Shown here: positions 38,632 to 48,963 of the stretch, piece by piece
How positions within the stretch are numbered: the stretch's first letter is position 1
How the letters are laid out: each line of letters starts with the position of its first letter
Source of the DNA: Vibrio mimicus CAIM 602
GTDB taxonomy: Bacteria > Pseudomonadota > Gammaproteobacteria > Enterobacterales > Vibrionaceae
Length of the DNA stretch: 64,000 nucleotides
Assembly: GCF_000338875.1 (NCBI RefSeq)
Contig: NZ_AOMO01000024.1
Location: 62,001 to 126,000, forward strand
Direction of reading: 5' to 3'
Made by a program: the position numbers and the translations under genes
Notes under the pieces: model-generated
Told to the model about the DNA's origin: nothing
Seen by the model: only the letters and a program-made list of their open reading frames with translations
Databases searched by the model: none

Positions 38632-39768
38632 TTAGTACAGTGAATTCTTGTTATCTTCGATGAATTTATCATCAAGACGACCAAACATTTTGTAGTAACT
38701 CCAAATGGTGTAACCCAAGATGATTGGAACCATGACGACTGCAACCATTGTCATCAGCTCAAGTGTCAATTTGCTTGATGTGGCATCCCACATAGTCAAA
38801 CTATGTGCTGGATTCAAACTTGATGGCATAACAAATGGGAACATAGCAAAACCCGCCGTAAAGATAACACCTGCGTTACCCAGACTTGAGGTTAAGAATG
38901 CTAGGCCACCTTTATCAAAGCGTGATGCAAACGCAGCAAGCAGAGGCATGAATACACCAAGTGCAGGAGCTAGCCATAACACAGGAACTTGTTCAAAGTT
39001 ACGTAGCCAAGCACCAGCCTCGCGAACGACTTCTTTGTTCAACGGGTTTGAAGCTGCATTACCATCAATAGCACCCACAACCATGTAGCCATCGATATGT
39101 TGAATCCAGAAACCTGCAGCAACGAAACACGCCACTGTTAGCAAACCAGCCAGCTGAGATACATTGCGCGCACGTTGATGTACGTTTGCTGTGGTTTTCA
39201 TTTGTAGCCATGCTGAACCTTGTAGCAAGGTCATAAACAGGCTAACTAAGCCACACAACAGGGCAAATGGATTAAGCAAACCAAAGAACGAGCCATGATA
39301 AGTCGGCATCAAGAAATCGCTCAGTTGGAATGGTACACCTTGCAGTAAGTTACCGAATGCCACACCAAAGATAATTGGCGGAATAAAGCCAGAAGCTGAA
39401 ATCGCCAAATCCCAGTTATTGCGCCATTTAGTGCTTTCTATCTTAGAACGATAATCCAAGCCAAGTGGACGTAGCCATAATGCAGCAAGTGTTACGATCA
39501 TCGCTAGATAGAATCCAGAAAATGATGTCGCATAAACCAATGGCCAAGCAGCAAACAGTGCACCACCTGCAGTGATTAACCAAACTTGGTTACCATCCCA
39601 GTGTGGGGCAATAGAGTTGATCATGACTCGACGTTCTGTGTCTGTTTTACCAATCACAGGCACTAACGCGCCAACACCCATATCAAAGCCATCTGTGATG
39701 GCAAAACCCACTAGGAGCACGCCGATGAGTACCCACCAAATGAGTCGTAAGATCTCGTAATCAAACAT
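38632..39768 (-). CDS. cydB: Cytochrome bd ubiquinol oxidase subunit II
   Basis: 378 residues, about eight membrane helices. It opens with FDYEILRLIWWVLIGVLLVGFAITDGFDMG as usual. With CydA and CydX it forms the bd oxidase, which reduces oxygen to water at low oxygen tension without pumping protons. It lies 17 bases downstream of cydA. Confidence 0.98.
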   Translation of the reverse strand: MFDYEILRLIWWVLIGVLLVGFAITDGFDMGVGALVPVIGKTDTERRVMINSIAPHWDGNQVWLITAGGALFAAWPLVYATSFSGFYLAMIVTLAALWLRPLGLDYRSKIESTKWRNNWDLAISASGFIPPIIFGVAFGNLLQGVPFQLSDFLMPTYHGSFFGLLNPFALLCGLVSLFMTLLQGSAWLQMKTTANVHQRARNVSQLAGLLTVACFVAAGFWIQHIDGYMVVGAIDGNAASNPLNKEVVREAGAWLRNFEQVPVLWLAPALGVFMPLLAAFASRFDKGGLAFLTSSLGNAGVIFTAGFAMFPFVMPSSLNPAHSLTMWDATSSKLTLELMTMVAVVMVPIILGYTIWSYYKMFGRLDDKFIEDNKNSLY

Positions 39769-39785
39769 GTTTGTTTCTCCTTGCC

Positions 39786-41372
39786 TTATGCTTCAACTTG
39801 GCGGTTGACTTGATCCTGAACAGACTCTTCGCCTTGTTCAAAATGGTAACGTCCGGTTTTCAGGCTGCTAGGGCCTTTACGTGCGAATTTCACCATCAAG
39901 TACACTTCAGCAATCAGGAAAATCGTGTATAGAGCAAGAATTGCCAACATTGAGGTAATGATCTCACCTGCACTTAATGCAGAAGCAGCAACATGTACTG
40001 GAAGAATCTCACCTACTGCCCATGGTTGACGGCCGTATTCTGCAACAAACCAACCTGTCTCAACAGCAATCCAAGGCAATGGAATACTGAATAGCGCAGC
40101 TTTAAGCACCCATTTTTTCTGTTCGATTTTTTGACGACAAGTCTGAATGAATGCCGCACCAAATACGAACAGCATGATGAAGCCACAAGCTACCATGACG
40201 CGGAATGACCAGAATAGAGGCCAAACCGTTGGGATAGAATCATCCGCTGCTGCTTGGATCTGCTCTTCAGTCGCATCTGTCACTTTGTCGGTATAACGTT
40301 TCAGAAGTAAGCCGTAGCCTAAATCATGTTTTACTTCATCAAATGCAGCCATGTTTTCTGGTGTTTTTTCACCAGCACGTAGGCGCTCAAGAAGATCATA
40401 GGCATACATACCACTGCGGATGCGGTCAACGTGCTCTTCACGCAGATCGCGAAGACCAATAACTTGTTCATCTAATGAACGAGTCGCAATAATACCTAAA
40501 GCATATGGGATCTTAATGGCGTAATCTGTGTGCATCTCTTCCTGATTAGGAATACCAAACAGAGTAAATGCCGCAGGTGCTGGCTGGGTATGCCATTCAG
40601 ATTCAATCGCTGCCAATTTAACACGCTGAACTTCACCAAGTTCATAACCTGATTCGTCACCTAATACGATAACAGACAGGATTGACGCCATACCAAAAGA
40701 CGCAGCAATTGCGAAAGAGCGACGCGCAAATGCAACATCACGGCCTTTCAATAAGTAGTAAGCACTGATACCAAGAATGAACATTGCACCCGTTGTGTAG
40801 CCTGCCGCAACAGTGTGAACAAATTTCACTTGTGCAACTGGGTTAAGCACTACTTCTGCAAAGCTCACCATCTCCATACGCATGGTTTCGAAGTTGAACT
40901 CTGAGCCAACTGGGTTTTGCATCCAGCCATTCGCGACCAGAATCCACAATGCAGAGAAATTCGAACCTAATGCCACCAGCCAAGTCACCACTAAGTGCTG
41001 TCGTTTGGTGAGTCTGTCCCATCCGAAGAAGAATAAACCAACGAATGTAGATTCAAGGAAGAATGCGACCAGAGCTTCGATAGCTAACGGAGCACCAAAA
41101 ATGTCACCTACATAATGAGAATAGTATGACCAGTTAGTACCGAACTGGAACTCCATGGTAAGGCCTGTTGCCACACCAAGAGCAAAGTTAATCCCGAACA
41201 ACTTACCCCAGAATTTGGTCATGTCCTTGTAAATCTGCTTGTCGGTCATGACATAGAGTGACTCCATGATAGCAAGTAAAAATGCCATCCCTAGAGTGAG
41301 GGGAACAAACAGGAAGTGATACATCGCAGTCAGCGCAAACTGCAACCGCGATAAATCAACGACATCGATCAT
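39786..41372 (-). CDS. cydA: Cytochrome bd ubiquinol oxidase subunit I
   Basis: 528 residues from the ATG at 41372 ([15 protein letters not shown]), preceded by AAGGAG; a longer frame to 41411 is not needed. It has nine or so membrane helices, His19 as a haem ligand in AMYHFLF, and the quinone-site and haem blocks [16 protein letters not shown]. It oxidises ubiquinol and carries haems b558, b595 and d. The upstream region has an ArcA repeat and two FNR boxes, fitting oxygen control. Confidence 0.98.
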   Translation of the reverse strand: MIDVVDLSRLQFALTAMYHFLFVPLTLGMAFLLAIMESLYVMTDKQIYKDMTKFWGKLFGINFALGVATGLTMEFQFGTNWSYYSHYVGDIFGAPLAIEALVAFFLESTFVGLFFFGWDRLTKRQHLVVTWLVALGSNFSALWILVANGWMQNPVGSEFNFETMRMEMVSFAEVVLNPVAQVKFVHTVAAGYTTGAMFILGISAYYLLKGRDVAFARRSFAIAASFGMASILSVIVLGDESGYELGEVQRVKLAAIESEWHTQPAPAAFTLFGIPNQEEMHTDYAIKIPYALGIIATRSLDEQVIGLRDLREEHVDRIRSGMYAYDLLERLRAGEKTPENMAAFDEVKHDLGYGLLLKRYTDKVTDATEEQIQAAADDSIPTVWPLFWSFRVMVACGFIMLFVFGAAFIQTCRQKIEQKKWVLKAALFSIPLPWIAVETGWFVAEYGRQPWAVGEILPVHVAASALSAGEIITSMLAILALYTIFLIAEVYLMVKFARKGPSSLKTGRYHFEQGEESVQDQVNRQVEA

Positions 41373-41491
41373 GGTAACTCCTTTGTGTCGGCTGAATGAC
41401 ACGTTCGACATAGGACAACACTAGCAATGTTAAAAATTCTATAAAACCTTGCTACAAAAAACTTTTATTGTTGCAACTATGTACCACTATG

Positions 41492-41508
41492 GTTAGTTAA
41501 TTGTTAAG
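41492..41508. promoter_or_regulatory. Candidate ArcA site upstream of cydA
   Basis: GTTAGTTAATTGTTAAG has two GTTA direct repeats 11 bases apart, the ArcA arrangement. It lies 120 bases before the cydA start. ArcA activation of cyd at low oxygen is well known in E. coli. Confidence 0.6.
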
Positions 41509-41584
41509 TTATAGCTAATATAGCTGCGTCTAATACTAATGCCAAAACCTGCTTGTTTCAAAAGGTTTATGGGAGAATTACGCC

Positions 41585-41598
41585 TTGATCTAAATCAA
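41585..41598. promoter_or_regulatory. FNR box upstream of cydA
   Basis: TTGATCTAAATCAA is a perfect TTGAT-N4-ATCAA FNR palindrome, about 213 bases before the cydA start. Confidence 0.75.
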
Positions 41599-41634
41599 GA
41601 TTTAAACCCAAAAACTGGTCAATAAACAAACAAA

Positions 41635-41648
41635 ATGATCCAAATCAA
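41635..41648. promoter_or_regulatory. Second FNR-like box upstream of cydA
   Basis: ATGATCCAAATCAA differs at one position from the FNR palindrome and lies 50 bases from the first box. The rest of the 458-base region between ruvB and cydA (41373-41830) holds no gene. Confidence 0.55.
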
Positions 41649-41785
41649 AGGATAGCGGCAATTTCTGTTACTAGCTCGTAAACAAACTAATCTGACGCGA
41701 ATGAAAACAACCAATGAGTTAACATAACGTCTGCAAAAGCTAACAATTACCAAGAGGAAAGAAATGTAAGAAATGAGATCTTTAT

Positions 41786-41820
41786 CAAAAAAGAAAGACT
41801 CACCCGGTATGCCGGGCGAG
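41786..41820 (-). terminator. Terminator of ruvB
   Basis: CTCGCCCGG/CCGGGTGAG stem with a four-base loop on the minus strand, followed by TCTTTCTTTTTT. It closes the ruvCAB group. Confidence 0.9.
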
Positions 41821-41830
41821 AGTTGTAACA

Positions 41831-42835
41831 TTATTTTTCAAGACCGAAGTGCAGATATGCTCGATCTGTGGCTATACGACCACGTGGAGTTCGTTGTAAA
41901 TAGCCTTGCTGAATGAGAAATGGTTCTAGAACATCTTCTATCGTATCTTTCTCTTCACCAATTGCAGCGGCAAGGTTATCCAACCCCACTGGGCCACCTG
42001 AAAACTTTTCCATAATCGCCAGCAAAAGTTTTCTATCCATATAGTCGAAACCTTGGTGATCAACATCAAGCATATCGAGTGCTTTATCCGCCGTTTTCGC
42101 ACAAATATGCCCATCCCCTTTGACTTCTGCATAATCCCTTACACGACGTAGCAAACGGTTGGCAATCCGTGGCGTACCGCGAGCACGGCGAGCCACTTCA
42201 AGCGCACCGTCACTGTCCATAGAAAGCCCAAGACAATGGGCACTGCGTTGGACAATGTTCTGCAAGTCAGCAACATTGTAATACTCCAAACGCTGCACAA
42301 TCCCAAAACGATCACGCAATGGTGATGTCAACGAACCTGCACGGGTTGTTGCTCCAATCAAGGTAAATGGAGGAAGGTCGATTTTGATTGAACGTGCTGC
42401 AGGCCCTTCACCAATCATGATATCCAGTTGGTAATCTTCCATCGCAGGATAGAGTACTTCTTCCACCATTGGGCTCAAACGATGAATTTCGTCGATAAAT
42501 AAGACGTCGTTTTCTTCAAGGTTCGTCAGCAGTGCAGCCAAATCCCCCGCTTTTTCTAACACTGGACCAGAAGTCGTGCGGATATTCACACCCATCTCAT
42601 TGGCCACAATGTTCGCTAAGGTGGTTTTACCAAGCCCTGGGGGCCCAAAAATCAGCAAATGATCCAAAGCTTCCTGCCGTTGCTGTGCTGCTTTGATGAA
42701 AATCTCCATCTGATCACGCACATGATCTTGGCCTTGATAATCGGCAAGTTTTTTAGGACGAATCGCTCTATCAATCACTTCTTCATCTTTGAAGGTGTGA
42801 TTAACAGGGGCAATTAAACGATCGGCTTCTATCAT
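41831..42835 (-). CDS. ruvB: Holliday junction branch migration helicase RuvB
   Basis: 334-residue AAA+ motor. Walker A is [12 protein letters not shown], Walker B FIDEIHRL, sensor [18 protein letters not shown], and the C-terminal winged helix has [14 protein letters not shown]. Hexameric rings drive branch migration with RuvA. 57 bases downstream of ruvA. Confidence 0.98.
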   Translation of the reverse strand: MIEADRLIAPVNHTFKDEEVIDRAIRPKKLADYQGQDHVRDQMEIFIKAAQQRQEALDHLLIFGPPGLGKTTLANIVANEMGVNIRTTSGPVLEKAGDLAALLTNLEENDVLFIDEIHRLSPMVEEVLYPAMEDYQLDIMIGEGPAARSIKIDLPPFTLIGATTRAGSLTSPLRDRFGIVQRLEYYNVADLQNIVQRSAHCLGLSMDSDGALEVARRARGTPRIANRLLRRVRDYAEVKGDGHICAKTADKALDMLDVDHQGFDYMDRKLLLAIMEKFSGGPVGLDNLAAAIGEEKDTIEDVLEPFLIQQGYLQRTPRGRIATDRAYLHFGLEK

Positions 42836-42892
42836 ATTTTCTCTACAAACTGAGTGAGTATGTGTCTAGTGCTTTTCAATAAAGGCAGATAC

Positions 42893-43507
42893 TTACACCA
42901 TAGATTTGAGTGCTTCACGGATCAACTCTTCACTGCTCATTCCCGCTTTCGCTACTTGTGAAACGGCTTTGGAAGCTTGTGGTGGTTTATAACCCAGAGC
43001 CAGAAGTGCGCTTATTGCTTCTTCTTGCGCATTTTGGGCAATCGCAGGAGCAGAGTCGATAGGCGCTGCATCTGTAGCAGGAGTGAAGAGATCACCAGCA
43101 CCCCACCCTTTTAAGCGATCTTTCATTTCAACAACCAGTCTTTCTGCGGTTTTTTTACCCACTCCAGGTAGTTTGATGAGTGTGGATATATCTTCTTTTT
43201 CAACACAGAAGACAAACTGATTCGCCGTCATGCCAGAAAGAATCGCTAGCCCCATTTTCGGGCCAACACCATTGGCTTTAATTACTTCACGAAACAGAGC
43301 TCGTTCACTCACTGTATTGAAGCCATACAGTAACTGGGCATCTTCCCTAACCACAAAGTGTGTATAGATAATCGCCTCTTCACCGATGTTAGGCAGTTCA
43401 TAAATACAGCTCATAGGCATTTGTACTTCGTAGCCAATACCACCGATCTCAATCAAAATTTGAGGTGGTAATTTTTCAATCAGCGTACCGCGAAGACGTC
43501 CAATCAC
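42893..43507 (-). CDS. ruvA: Holliday junction DNA-binding protein RuvA
   Basis: 204 residues: an OB fold ([12 protein letters not shown]), tandem helix-hairpin-helix motifs ([19 protein letters not shown] and [15 protein letters not shown]), an acidic linker, and the C-terminal domain that contacts RuvB. It binds the four-way junction. Confidence 0.98.
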   Translation of the reverse strand: MIGRLRGTLIEKLPPQILIEIGGIGYEVQMPMSCIYELPNIGEEAIIYTHFVVREDAQLLYGFNTVSERALFREVIKANGVGPKMGLAILSGMTANQFVFCVEKEDISTLIKLPGVGKKTAERLVVEMKDRLKGWGAGDLFTPATDAAPIDSAPAIAQNAQEEAISALLALGYKPPQASKAVSQVAKAGMSSEELIREALKSMV

Positions 43508-43603
43508 TTGTGTTTCCTTATTATTGGGGAAAGAAAGATGCTCAGGATGATAATCAATAACTGGATGGATAGCCAGTAAAATGCTCGCATAATCAGGCTT
43601 AGC

Positions 43604-44125
43604 TTAACGATAACGGCCTTTGCGCGCACTCGTTGCCTGTCCAGCCAATGCTATCAAGGTTTTGTTGGTATTAGCATGACAAATGGCAACGCCTAAAGCG
43701 TCCGCCGCATCCGCCTGTGGTTTACCGGGCAGCTTGAGCATCTGCTGTACCATATGCTGAACTTGGCTTTTATCAGCAGCACCAGTGCCGACGACAGCTT
43801 GCTTAATTAATCTTGCCGCATACTCATAAACAGGAAGATTGGCATTCACTGCAGCCACAATCGCGCTGCCACGTGCTTGACCGAGTTTTAATGCTGAATC
43901 GGCATTCTTTGCCATAAACACTTGTTCAATCGCAAATGCATCTGGCTGAAATTGGGTGATGATTTCACTCACCCCTGCATAGATCTGTTTGAGTCGGATT
44001 GGTAGTTCTTGCTCTGAAGTACGAATACAGCCACTACCCAAATAGATAAGATGTCGCCCTTGCTGGCGAATCACTCCATATCCTGTGACGCGAGAGCCCG
44101 GATCTATCCCTAAAATGACAGACAT
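43604..44125 (-). CDS. ruvC: Holliday junction resolvase RuvC
   Basis: 173-residue RNase H-fold nuclease. Catalytic acids are in [12 protein letters not shown] (Asp7), AIEQVF, and [14 protein letters not shown]. It cuts junctions symmetrically. First gene of ruvCAB here; the yebC gene found next to ruvC in E. coli is absent. Confidence 0.98.
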   Translation of the reverse strand: MSVILGIDPGSRVTGYGVIRQQGRHLIYLGSGCIRTSEQELPIRLKQIYAGVSEIITQFQPDAFAIEQVFMAKNADSALKLGQARGSAIVAAVNANLPVYEYAARLIKQAVVGTGAADKSQVQHMVQQMLKLPGKPQADAADALGVAICHANTNKTLIALAGQATSARKGRYR

Positions 44126-44173
44126 AACTATCTTGCCTTGTTAATTTGATCTTTACGCCAAGAAAGCGCGTCT

Positions 44174-44199
44174 GAAAAAGAGAGTGGGCTTTCGCCCAC
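44174..44199 (-). terminator. Terminator of cysS
   Basis: GTGGGC/GCCCAC stem with a four-base loop; on the minus strand it is followed by TCTCTTTTT. It separates cysS from ruvC. Confidence 0.85.
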
Positions 44200-44217
44200 C
44201 CTTTAATTTATTGCTTA

Positions 44218-45597
44218 TTACTTACGACGCCACGTTGTGCCATTAGGGCTATCTTCGAGAACAATGCCCATTTCGTTCAATTTATCACGCGCCATATCTG
44301 CATTTGCCCAGTCTTTCGCAGCACGAGAATCATTACGTAGCTTGATCAATGCTTCAATTTGCTCCGCTTCTTCATCTTCAGCACTGCCTTGGAAGAAAGT
44401 CTCTGGCTCTTGGTAAAGAATACCGATCACATCAGCCAACTCGCGCATCAAACTGCCCAAAGCACTGGCATTGGTCAAATCTTCACTTTTAAGTCGGTTA
44501 ATCTCACGCGCCATATCAAACAGTACTGAGTATGCTTCTGGTGTGTTGAAGTCATCATTCATCGCTGCTGTGAAGCGACTTAGGTACTCTTCACCTCCTG
44601 CTGCAGGCACACTGCGATCTAGTCCACGCAACGCGTTGTAGAGGCGCTCTAACGAAGCACGTGCTTGGTTGAGGTTTTCTTCACTGTAGTTCAGTTGGCT
44701 TCTGTAATGACCTGACATCAAGAAATAGCGAACAGTTTCAGCATCATAATGACCAAGCACATCGCGAATAGTGAAGAAGTTGCCTAGCGATTTAGACATT
44801 TTCTCTTTATCCACCATCACCATGCCACTGTGCATCCATGTGTTGACGTATTGAGTATCATGAGCGCAGCAAGATTGTGCGATTTCGTTTTCATGGTGAG
44901 GGAATTGCAGATCCGAACCACCACCGTGAATATCGAAATGATTACCCAAGATGGATGAGTTCATCGCTGAACATTCGATATGCCAGCCCGGACGACCAGG
45001 TCCCCATGGCGATTCCCATGTTGGTTCACCTGGCTTAGACATTTTCCACAACACGAAGTCCAGTGGGCTGCGCTTAGCGGCTTCTACATCAACACGCGCA
45101 CCAGCTTGAAGCTGTTCTAGGTCTTGCTTCGAAAGCTTGCCGTATTCATCGTATTTGCCAACTTCAAACATCACGTCGCCATTGTCTGCCACATACGCAA
45201 AACCACGTTCAATCAGTCGTTGCACCAAAGCAATGATTTCTTCGATGTAAGCAGTCGCACGTGGCTCGACATCCGGTCTTTTGATGTTTAGTGCATCAAA
45301 ATCGGCATACATTTCCTGAATCAAACGTTCGGTCAATGATTCACAAGTCTCTGCATTTTCTGCAGCACGTTTGATGATCTTGTCATCGATGTCGGTGATG
45401 TTACGAACAAAGGTTAAATCATAACCGAGGTAGCGAAGATAACGCGCTACGACATCAAAAGAAACAAATGTCCGTCCATGCCCGATATGACAGAGATCAT
45501 AAATGGTGACTCCACACACATACATGCCCACTTTGCCGGCAACGATTGGTTTAAATTCCTCTTTCTGTCTTGTGAGTGAGTTATAAATCTTCAACAT
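44218..45597 (-). CDS. cysS: Cysteinyl-tRNA synthetase
   Basis: 459 residues, class I synthetase. The HIGH motif is [13 protein letters not shown], the KMSKS motif [11 protein letters not shown]; zinc-binding residues fall in [17 protein letters not shown] and HHENEIAQ. It charges tRNA-Cys. Divergent from ppiB across about 145 bases, a very common pairing in gammaproteobacteria. Confidence 0.98.
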   Translation of the reverse strand: MLKIYNSLTRQKEEFKPIVAGKVGMYVCGVTIYDLCHIGHGRTFVSFDVVARYLRYLGYDLTFVRNITDIDDKIIKRAAENAETCESLTERLIQEMYADFDALNIKRPDVEPRATAYIEEIIALVQRLIERGFAYVADNGDVMFEVGKYDEYGKLSKQDLEQLQAGARVDVEAAKRSPLDFVLWKMSKPGEPTWESPWGPGRPGWHIECSAMNSSILGNHFDIHGGGSDLQFPHHENEIAQSCCAHDTQYVNTWMHSGMVMVDKEKMSKSLGNFFTIRDVLGHYDAETVRYFLMSGHYRSQLNYSEENLNQARASLERLYNALRGLDRSVPAAGGEEYLSRFTAAMNDDFNTPEAYSVLFDMAREINRLKSEDLTNASALGSLMRELADVIGILYQEPETFFQGSAEDEEAEQIEALIKLRNDSRAAKDWANADMARDKLNEMGIVLEDSPNGTTWRRK

Positions 45598-45742
45598 GAT
45601 CTCTATCTGATTACCATCAAAATTATAAACGGTGGACAGTATAACAACTCAAAGATTGTCAGGTCATCCATTTGATGTTTTGAATGCAGAAAAAGTTAGG
45701 CTAAACTCTTGCTCTCCATTGATAAATGCGAAGGTAAAACTC

Positions 45743-46237
45743 ATGATCACCCTGCATACCAATTTTGGTGACATCAAAATTCAGCTCAATTTTGAAAAAG
45801 CGCCTGTAACTAGCGCAAACTTTGAGCAATATTGCCGTGAAGGTTTCTACGACAACACTCTTTTCCACCGTGTCATTGACGGTTTCATGATTCAAGGTGG
45901 CGGTATGACTTCAGGACTGCGTGAGAAAGAAACTCGCGATCCAATCCGCAATGAAGCGAACAACGGTCTTAGCAATAAAGTAGGTACCATTGCGATGGCG
46001 CGTACTATGGATCCTCACTCTGCCAGTTCGCAATTCTTCATTAACGTGAATAACAACACTTTCCTAGATTTTCGTTCAGAAAGCCGTGACGGTTGGGGTT
46101 ATTGTGTATTTGGTGAAGTGGTTGAAGGTATGGATATCGTCAACAAAATCAAAGGTGTTAGCACTGGTTCTTACGGCATGCATCAAGATGTGCCACTAGA
46201 CGAAGTGGTGATTACCAGCACCACCATCGAAGCTTAA
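45743..46237 (+). CDS. ppiB: Peptidyl-prolyl isomerase B (cyclophilin)
   Basis: 164 residues from the ATG at 45743 ([15 protein letters not shown]), preceded by GAAGG; the longer frame from 45632 adds 37 residues with no cyclophilin match. The active-site blocks are [23 protein letters not shown] and [11 protein letters not shown]. Cytoplasmic, as no signal peptide is seen. It is separated from lpxH by a terminator. Confidence 0.97.
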   Translation: MITLHTNFGDIKIQLNFEKAPVTSANFEQYCREGFYDNTLFHRVIDGFMIQGGGMTSGLREKETRDPIRNEANNGLSNKVGTIAMARTMDPHSASSQFFINVNNNTFLDFRSESRDGWGYCVFGEVVEGMDIVNKIKGVSTGSYGMHQDVPLDEVVITSTTIEA

Positions 46238-46244
46238 ATTGATT

Positions 46245-46268
46245 AGGAGCGCTCAGGCGCTCCTTTTG
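46245..46268 (+). terminator. Terminator between ppiB and lpxH
   Basis: AGGAGCGC/GCGCTCCT stem with a four-base loop, followed by TTTGTT. lpxH starts only ten bases later, so some read-through is likely. Confidence 0.75.
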
Positions 46269-46277
46269 TTGTGAAAG

Positions 46278-47009
46278 ATGCATACATTATTTATTTCTGA
46301 TCTCCATCTGTCCCCCAATCAACCAGAGATTACTGCTAGTTTTATCCAGTTTATGCGTGAAGAAGCGCCAAAAGCCGATGCTCTTTATGTTCTGGGTGAC
46401 CTGTTCGATTTCTGGATTGGCGATGACGACCCAACCCCATTCGCTCAGCAAATAAAAGCAGAGTTCTATCAATTAAGCCAAAAAGGCGTTGTGTGTTATT
46501 TCACCAAAGGAAACCGCGATTTTTTGATAGGAAAGAAATTTGCTAAAGAAACGGGGTTCCATCTATTGCCAGATGAAGCTGTGATTGACTTATATGGGAG
46601 GAAAGCCGTTATCCTGCACGGGGATACCCTCTGCACTCAAGATACGCAATACCTTGCCTTCAGAAAGAAAGTCCATCAACCGTGGCTGCAATGTCTGTTT
46701 TCACTCCTACCATTTGCGCTTAGACGACGTATTGTGAGAAAAATACAATCAGATATTAGAGGTGAAAAACAACACAAATCCATGATGATTATGGATGTTA
46801 CGCCGAGTGAAGTCGTCGATGTAATGCAGCGCCATCAGGTTGATTTGATGATCCATGGTCATACTCATCGACCTGCAATTCATCAAATCTCGCTCAATGA
46901 CAGCAATCTAAAAACTAGAATTGTTTTGGGGGATTGGTATAACCAAAGTTCAGTGTTGGTCTATTCTAAACTAACAGGTTACTCATTACAGTCGAAACCA
47001 CTAAGTTAG
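46278..47009 (+). CDS. lpxH: UDP-2,3-diacylglucosamine diphosphatase
   Basis: 243 residues. Calcineurin-like metal motifs: SDLHLSPNQPE, GDLFDFWIGDD, GNRDFLIG, LHGDTLC and HGHTHRPAIH. It makes lipid X for lipid A at the inner membrane. The ppiB-lpxH order is conserved in related bacteria. Confidence 0.97.
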   Translation: MHTLFISDLHLSPNQPEITASFIQFMREEAPKADALYVLGDLFDFWIGDDDPTPFAQQIKAEFYQLSQKGVVCYFTKGNRDFLIGKKFAKETGFHLLPDEAVIDLYGRKAVILHGDTLCTQDTQYLAFRKKVHQPWLQCLFSLLPFALRRRIVRKIQSDIRGEKQHKSMMIMDVTPSEVVDVMQRHQVDLMIHGHTHRPAIHQISLNDSNLKTRIVLGDWYNQSSVLVYSKLTGYSLQSKPLS

Positions 47010-47112
47010 TAATGACTCATAACACATTAATAAAGATGTTTTTACCTGAACAGCGTCAAAGTATAATGCCGAAATACTAACAAAAAAGATAGAAACCAAG
47101 GAAAGGCAACCT

Positions 47113-48328
47113 TTGAAGTACTCATACGTAGCGAGACAACCCATTTTAGACCGTGAGAAAAGCACCATCGGTTATGAACTGCTATTTCGTGATGGGCCTA
47201 AGAATACTTTCCCTGATATCGATCCTGAGCAAGCCACTAGCCGCTTGCTCTCTGATCATTTTTTAACAGCTCATTACAGCACTCTTGGCAATCATCTGGG
47301 ATTCGTGAACTTTCCATATCAAAGCCTAATCAACATGGTGCCGACGTTATTCCCGGTTAAAAGTTTAGTCGTAGAGATTTTGGAGGATTGTCCTCCAACA
47401 AGTGAACTACTTGAAGCTATAAAAAAAAATGGCTCTACTTGGCTACAAAATTGCTCTGGATGACTTTATACCGAGCAATGAATGGAAAGCTTTTCTGCCT
47501 TTCATATCCATTATCAAGTTTGATATTCGCCTAGTGCCCATTCCAAAAGCTAAGCTGTTTATTAATAAGCTACGTTCTACAAAAATTGAGTTTCTGGCGG
47601 AAAAAGTCGAAACCTATGAAGAATTTGAACTTGCTAAACAAGCAGGCTTCCACTATTTCCAAGGCTATTTCTTTAGTAAACCAGAGATTATCCAACGTAA
47701 AGCTTTACAACCCTCTTTTCTTACCATTGTCAGTCTGCTCAAAGAGGTCGCGAAGCCAGAAGTCGATTATCGTGAAATCGAAGCTATTGTTGCCAAAGAT
47801 ATCTCTCTTTCTTATAAATTACTGACTTATGTCAACTCATCAGCAACCGTGAGTTCCAAAATTCAGTCATTTCGACAAGCTTTGGTTTACCTAGGTCAGC
47901 AGAAATTAAGAAAATTTATTTCTTTGGTCGCGATTGCGTCAACACAAGACTCCAAACCCGATTATCTGTATAACCTTGCCATACTTCGTGCTCGTTTCTG
48001 CGAAATGCTCAGTGAGCGAGTTTCAACACAAATCTCTCCTGGAACAGGGTTTCTGACGGGGATGTTTTCATTGCTAGATAGTCTCCTTGACCAACCTCTA
48101 GATGCCATAGTGAAAGAAATGCCCATCGAAGAGGAAGTAAAGTTTGCTTTAACCGAAGGGAAAGGCATTCTTGGGCAAATATTGGAGCTAAATAAAGCCT
48201 ATGAAATGGCGGATTGGGGACAAGTGATTACATTGGCTCAATCGCTTAACCTACCGAGTGAAGCTCCAACAGAATGTTACATTGAAGCTGTTAAATGGAC
48301 AGCAGACCTATTGGGCGTACATACCTAA
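47113..48328 (+). pseudogene. EAL-HDOD signalling protein, frameshifted at an A9 run
   Basis: A two-domain protein of about 405 residues when repaired: an EAL domain (about 1-200) and an HDOD domain (about 200-405, LLTYVNSSATVSSKI). It starts with TTG at 47113 behind AAGGAAAGG. The frame breaks at nine A (47421-47429); with eight, the reading is E-A-I-K-K-M-A-L-L-G-Y-K-I-A-L-D-D-F. EAL residues are mostly kept (YELLFR, GFVNF, EILED, LDD, IKFD, EKVE, FQGYFF), but the loop after LDD reads FIPSNEW instead of FGTG. It may degrade or bind cyclic di-GMP. As read, two fragments result, and the second (from an ATG at 47429) has most of the protein. Confidence 0.85.
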
Positions 48329-48392
48329 ACTGGCAATTCAGCTAACAGGCCGATAAACTTGCCGATATCTTACTTACCGTCTCGGTCAATCT

Positions 48393-48851
48393 ATGTCTTG
48401 TTATTGCGGAAATACTCAACCTTACTTGCAGTGTTGCGAGCCCGTTCATCATGATGCTCAACGAGCACAAACACCAGAGCAACTGATGCGGGCACGCTTT
48501 AGTGCCCATGTATTACATAATGTCGACTTTGTAGTAAAAACCTATCACCCTTCCTGCCAAGCCAGCAATGAGTTAGAAGCGATCCGTGAATCAGTCCTGA
48601 GCCAGTGGGTACGCCTAGAAGTCGTTTCAACAGCTGAGGGAAGCAATGAAAATGAAGGCTTCGTGCATTTCAAAGCTTTTCTTGAGCAAAACGGTGGCGA
48701 ATATTGTCTTGAAGAACGCTCTCGTTTTATAAAAGAAGACGGCTACTGGTATTACATTGATGGTGAATTTCCCTCAGCTCCAGCTAAACAAGGACGTAAC
48801 GATCCCTGTGCCTGTGGTAGTGGTAAGAAATTCAAAAAGTGTTGTGGATAG
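48393..48851 (+). CDS. YchJ family protein with SEC-C metal motifs
   Basis: 152 residues of the UPF0225 (YchJ) family. A cysteine-rich N-terminus (CYCGNTQPYLQCCEP), an NTF2-like middle, and a C-terminal SEC-C zinc-binding motif (RNDPCACGSGKKFKKCCG). Function is not established. Convergent with the porin gene, sharing a terminator. Confidence 0.93.
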   Translation: MSCYCGNTQPYLQCCEPVHHDAQRAQTPEQLMRARFSAHVLHNVDFVVKTYHPSCQASNELEAIRESVLSQWVRLEVVSTAEGSNENEGFVHFKAFLEQNGGEYCLEERSRFIKEDGYWYYIDGEFPSAPAKQGRNDPCACGSGKKFKKCCG

Positions 48852-48914
48852 CTAACTTCAATTGCAGCAGTCATCACCACATGAGCAATGGTTTAAGGGT
48901 GAAAATAAAAAAAC

Positions 48915-48940
48915 AAAGGCCAATCAAAAGATTGGCCTTT
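48915..48940. terminator. Bidirectional terminator between ychJ and the porin gene
   Basis: Perfect 11-bp stem AAAGGCCAATC/GATTGGCCTTT with a four-A loop, with A- and T-rich flanks; it serves both convergent genes. Confidence 0.92.
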
Positions 48941-48963
48941 AATTTTGCAACTAGGCGATTCGA

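Noticed and set aside
41619-41831. 70-codon frame upstream of cydA
   Set aside because: It spans the ruvB terminator and an FNR box; no ribosome site or recognisable sequence.
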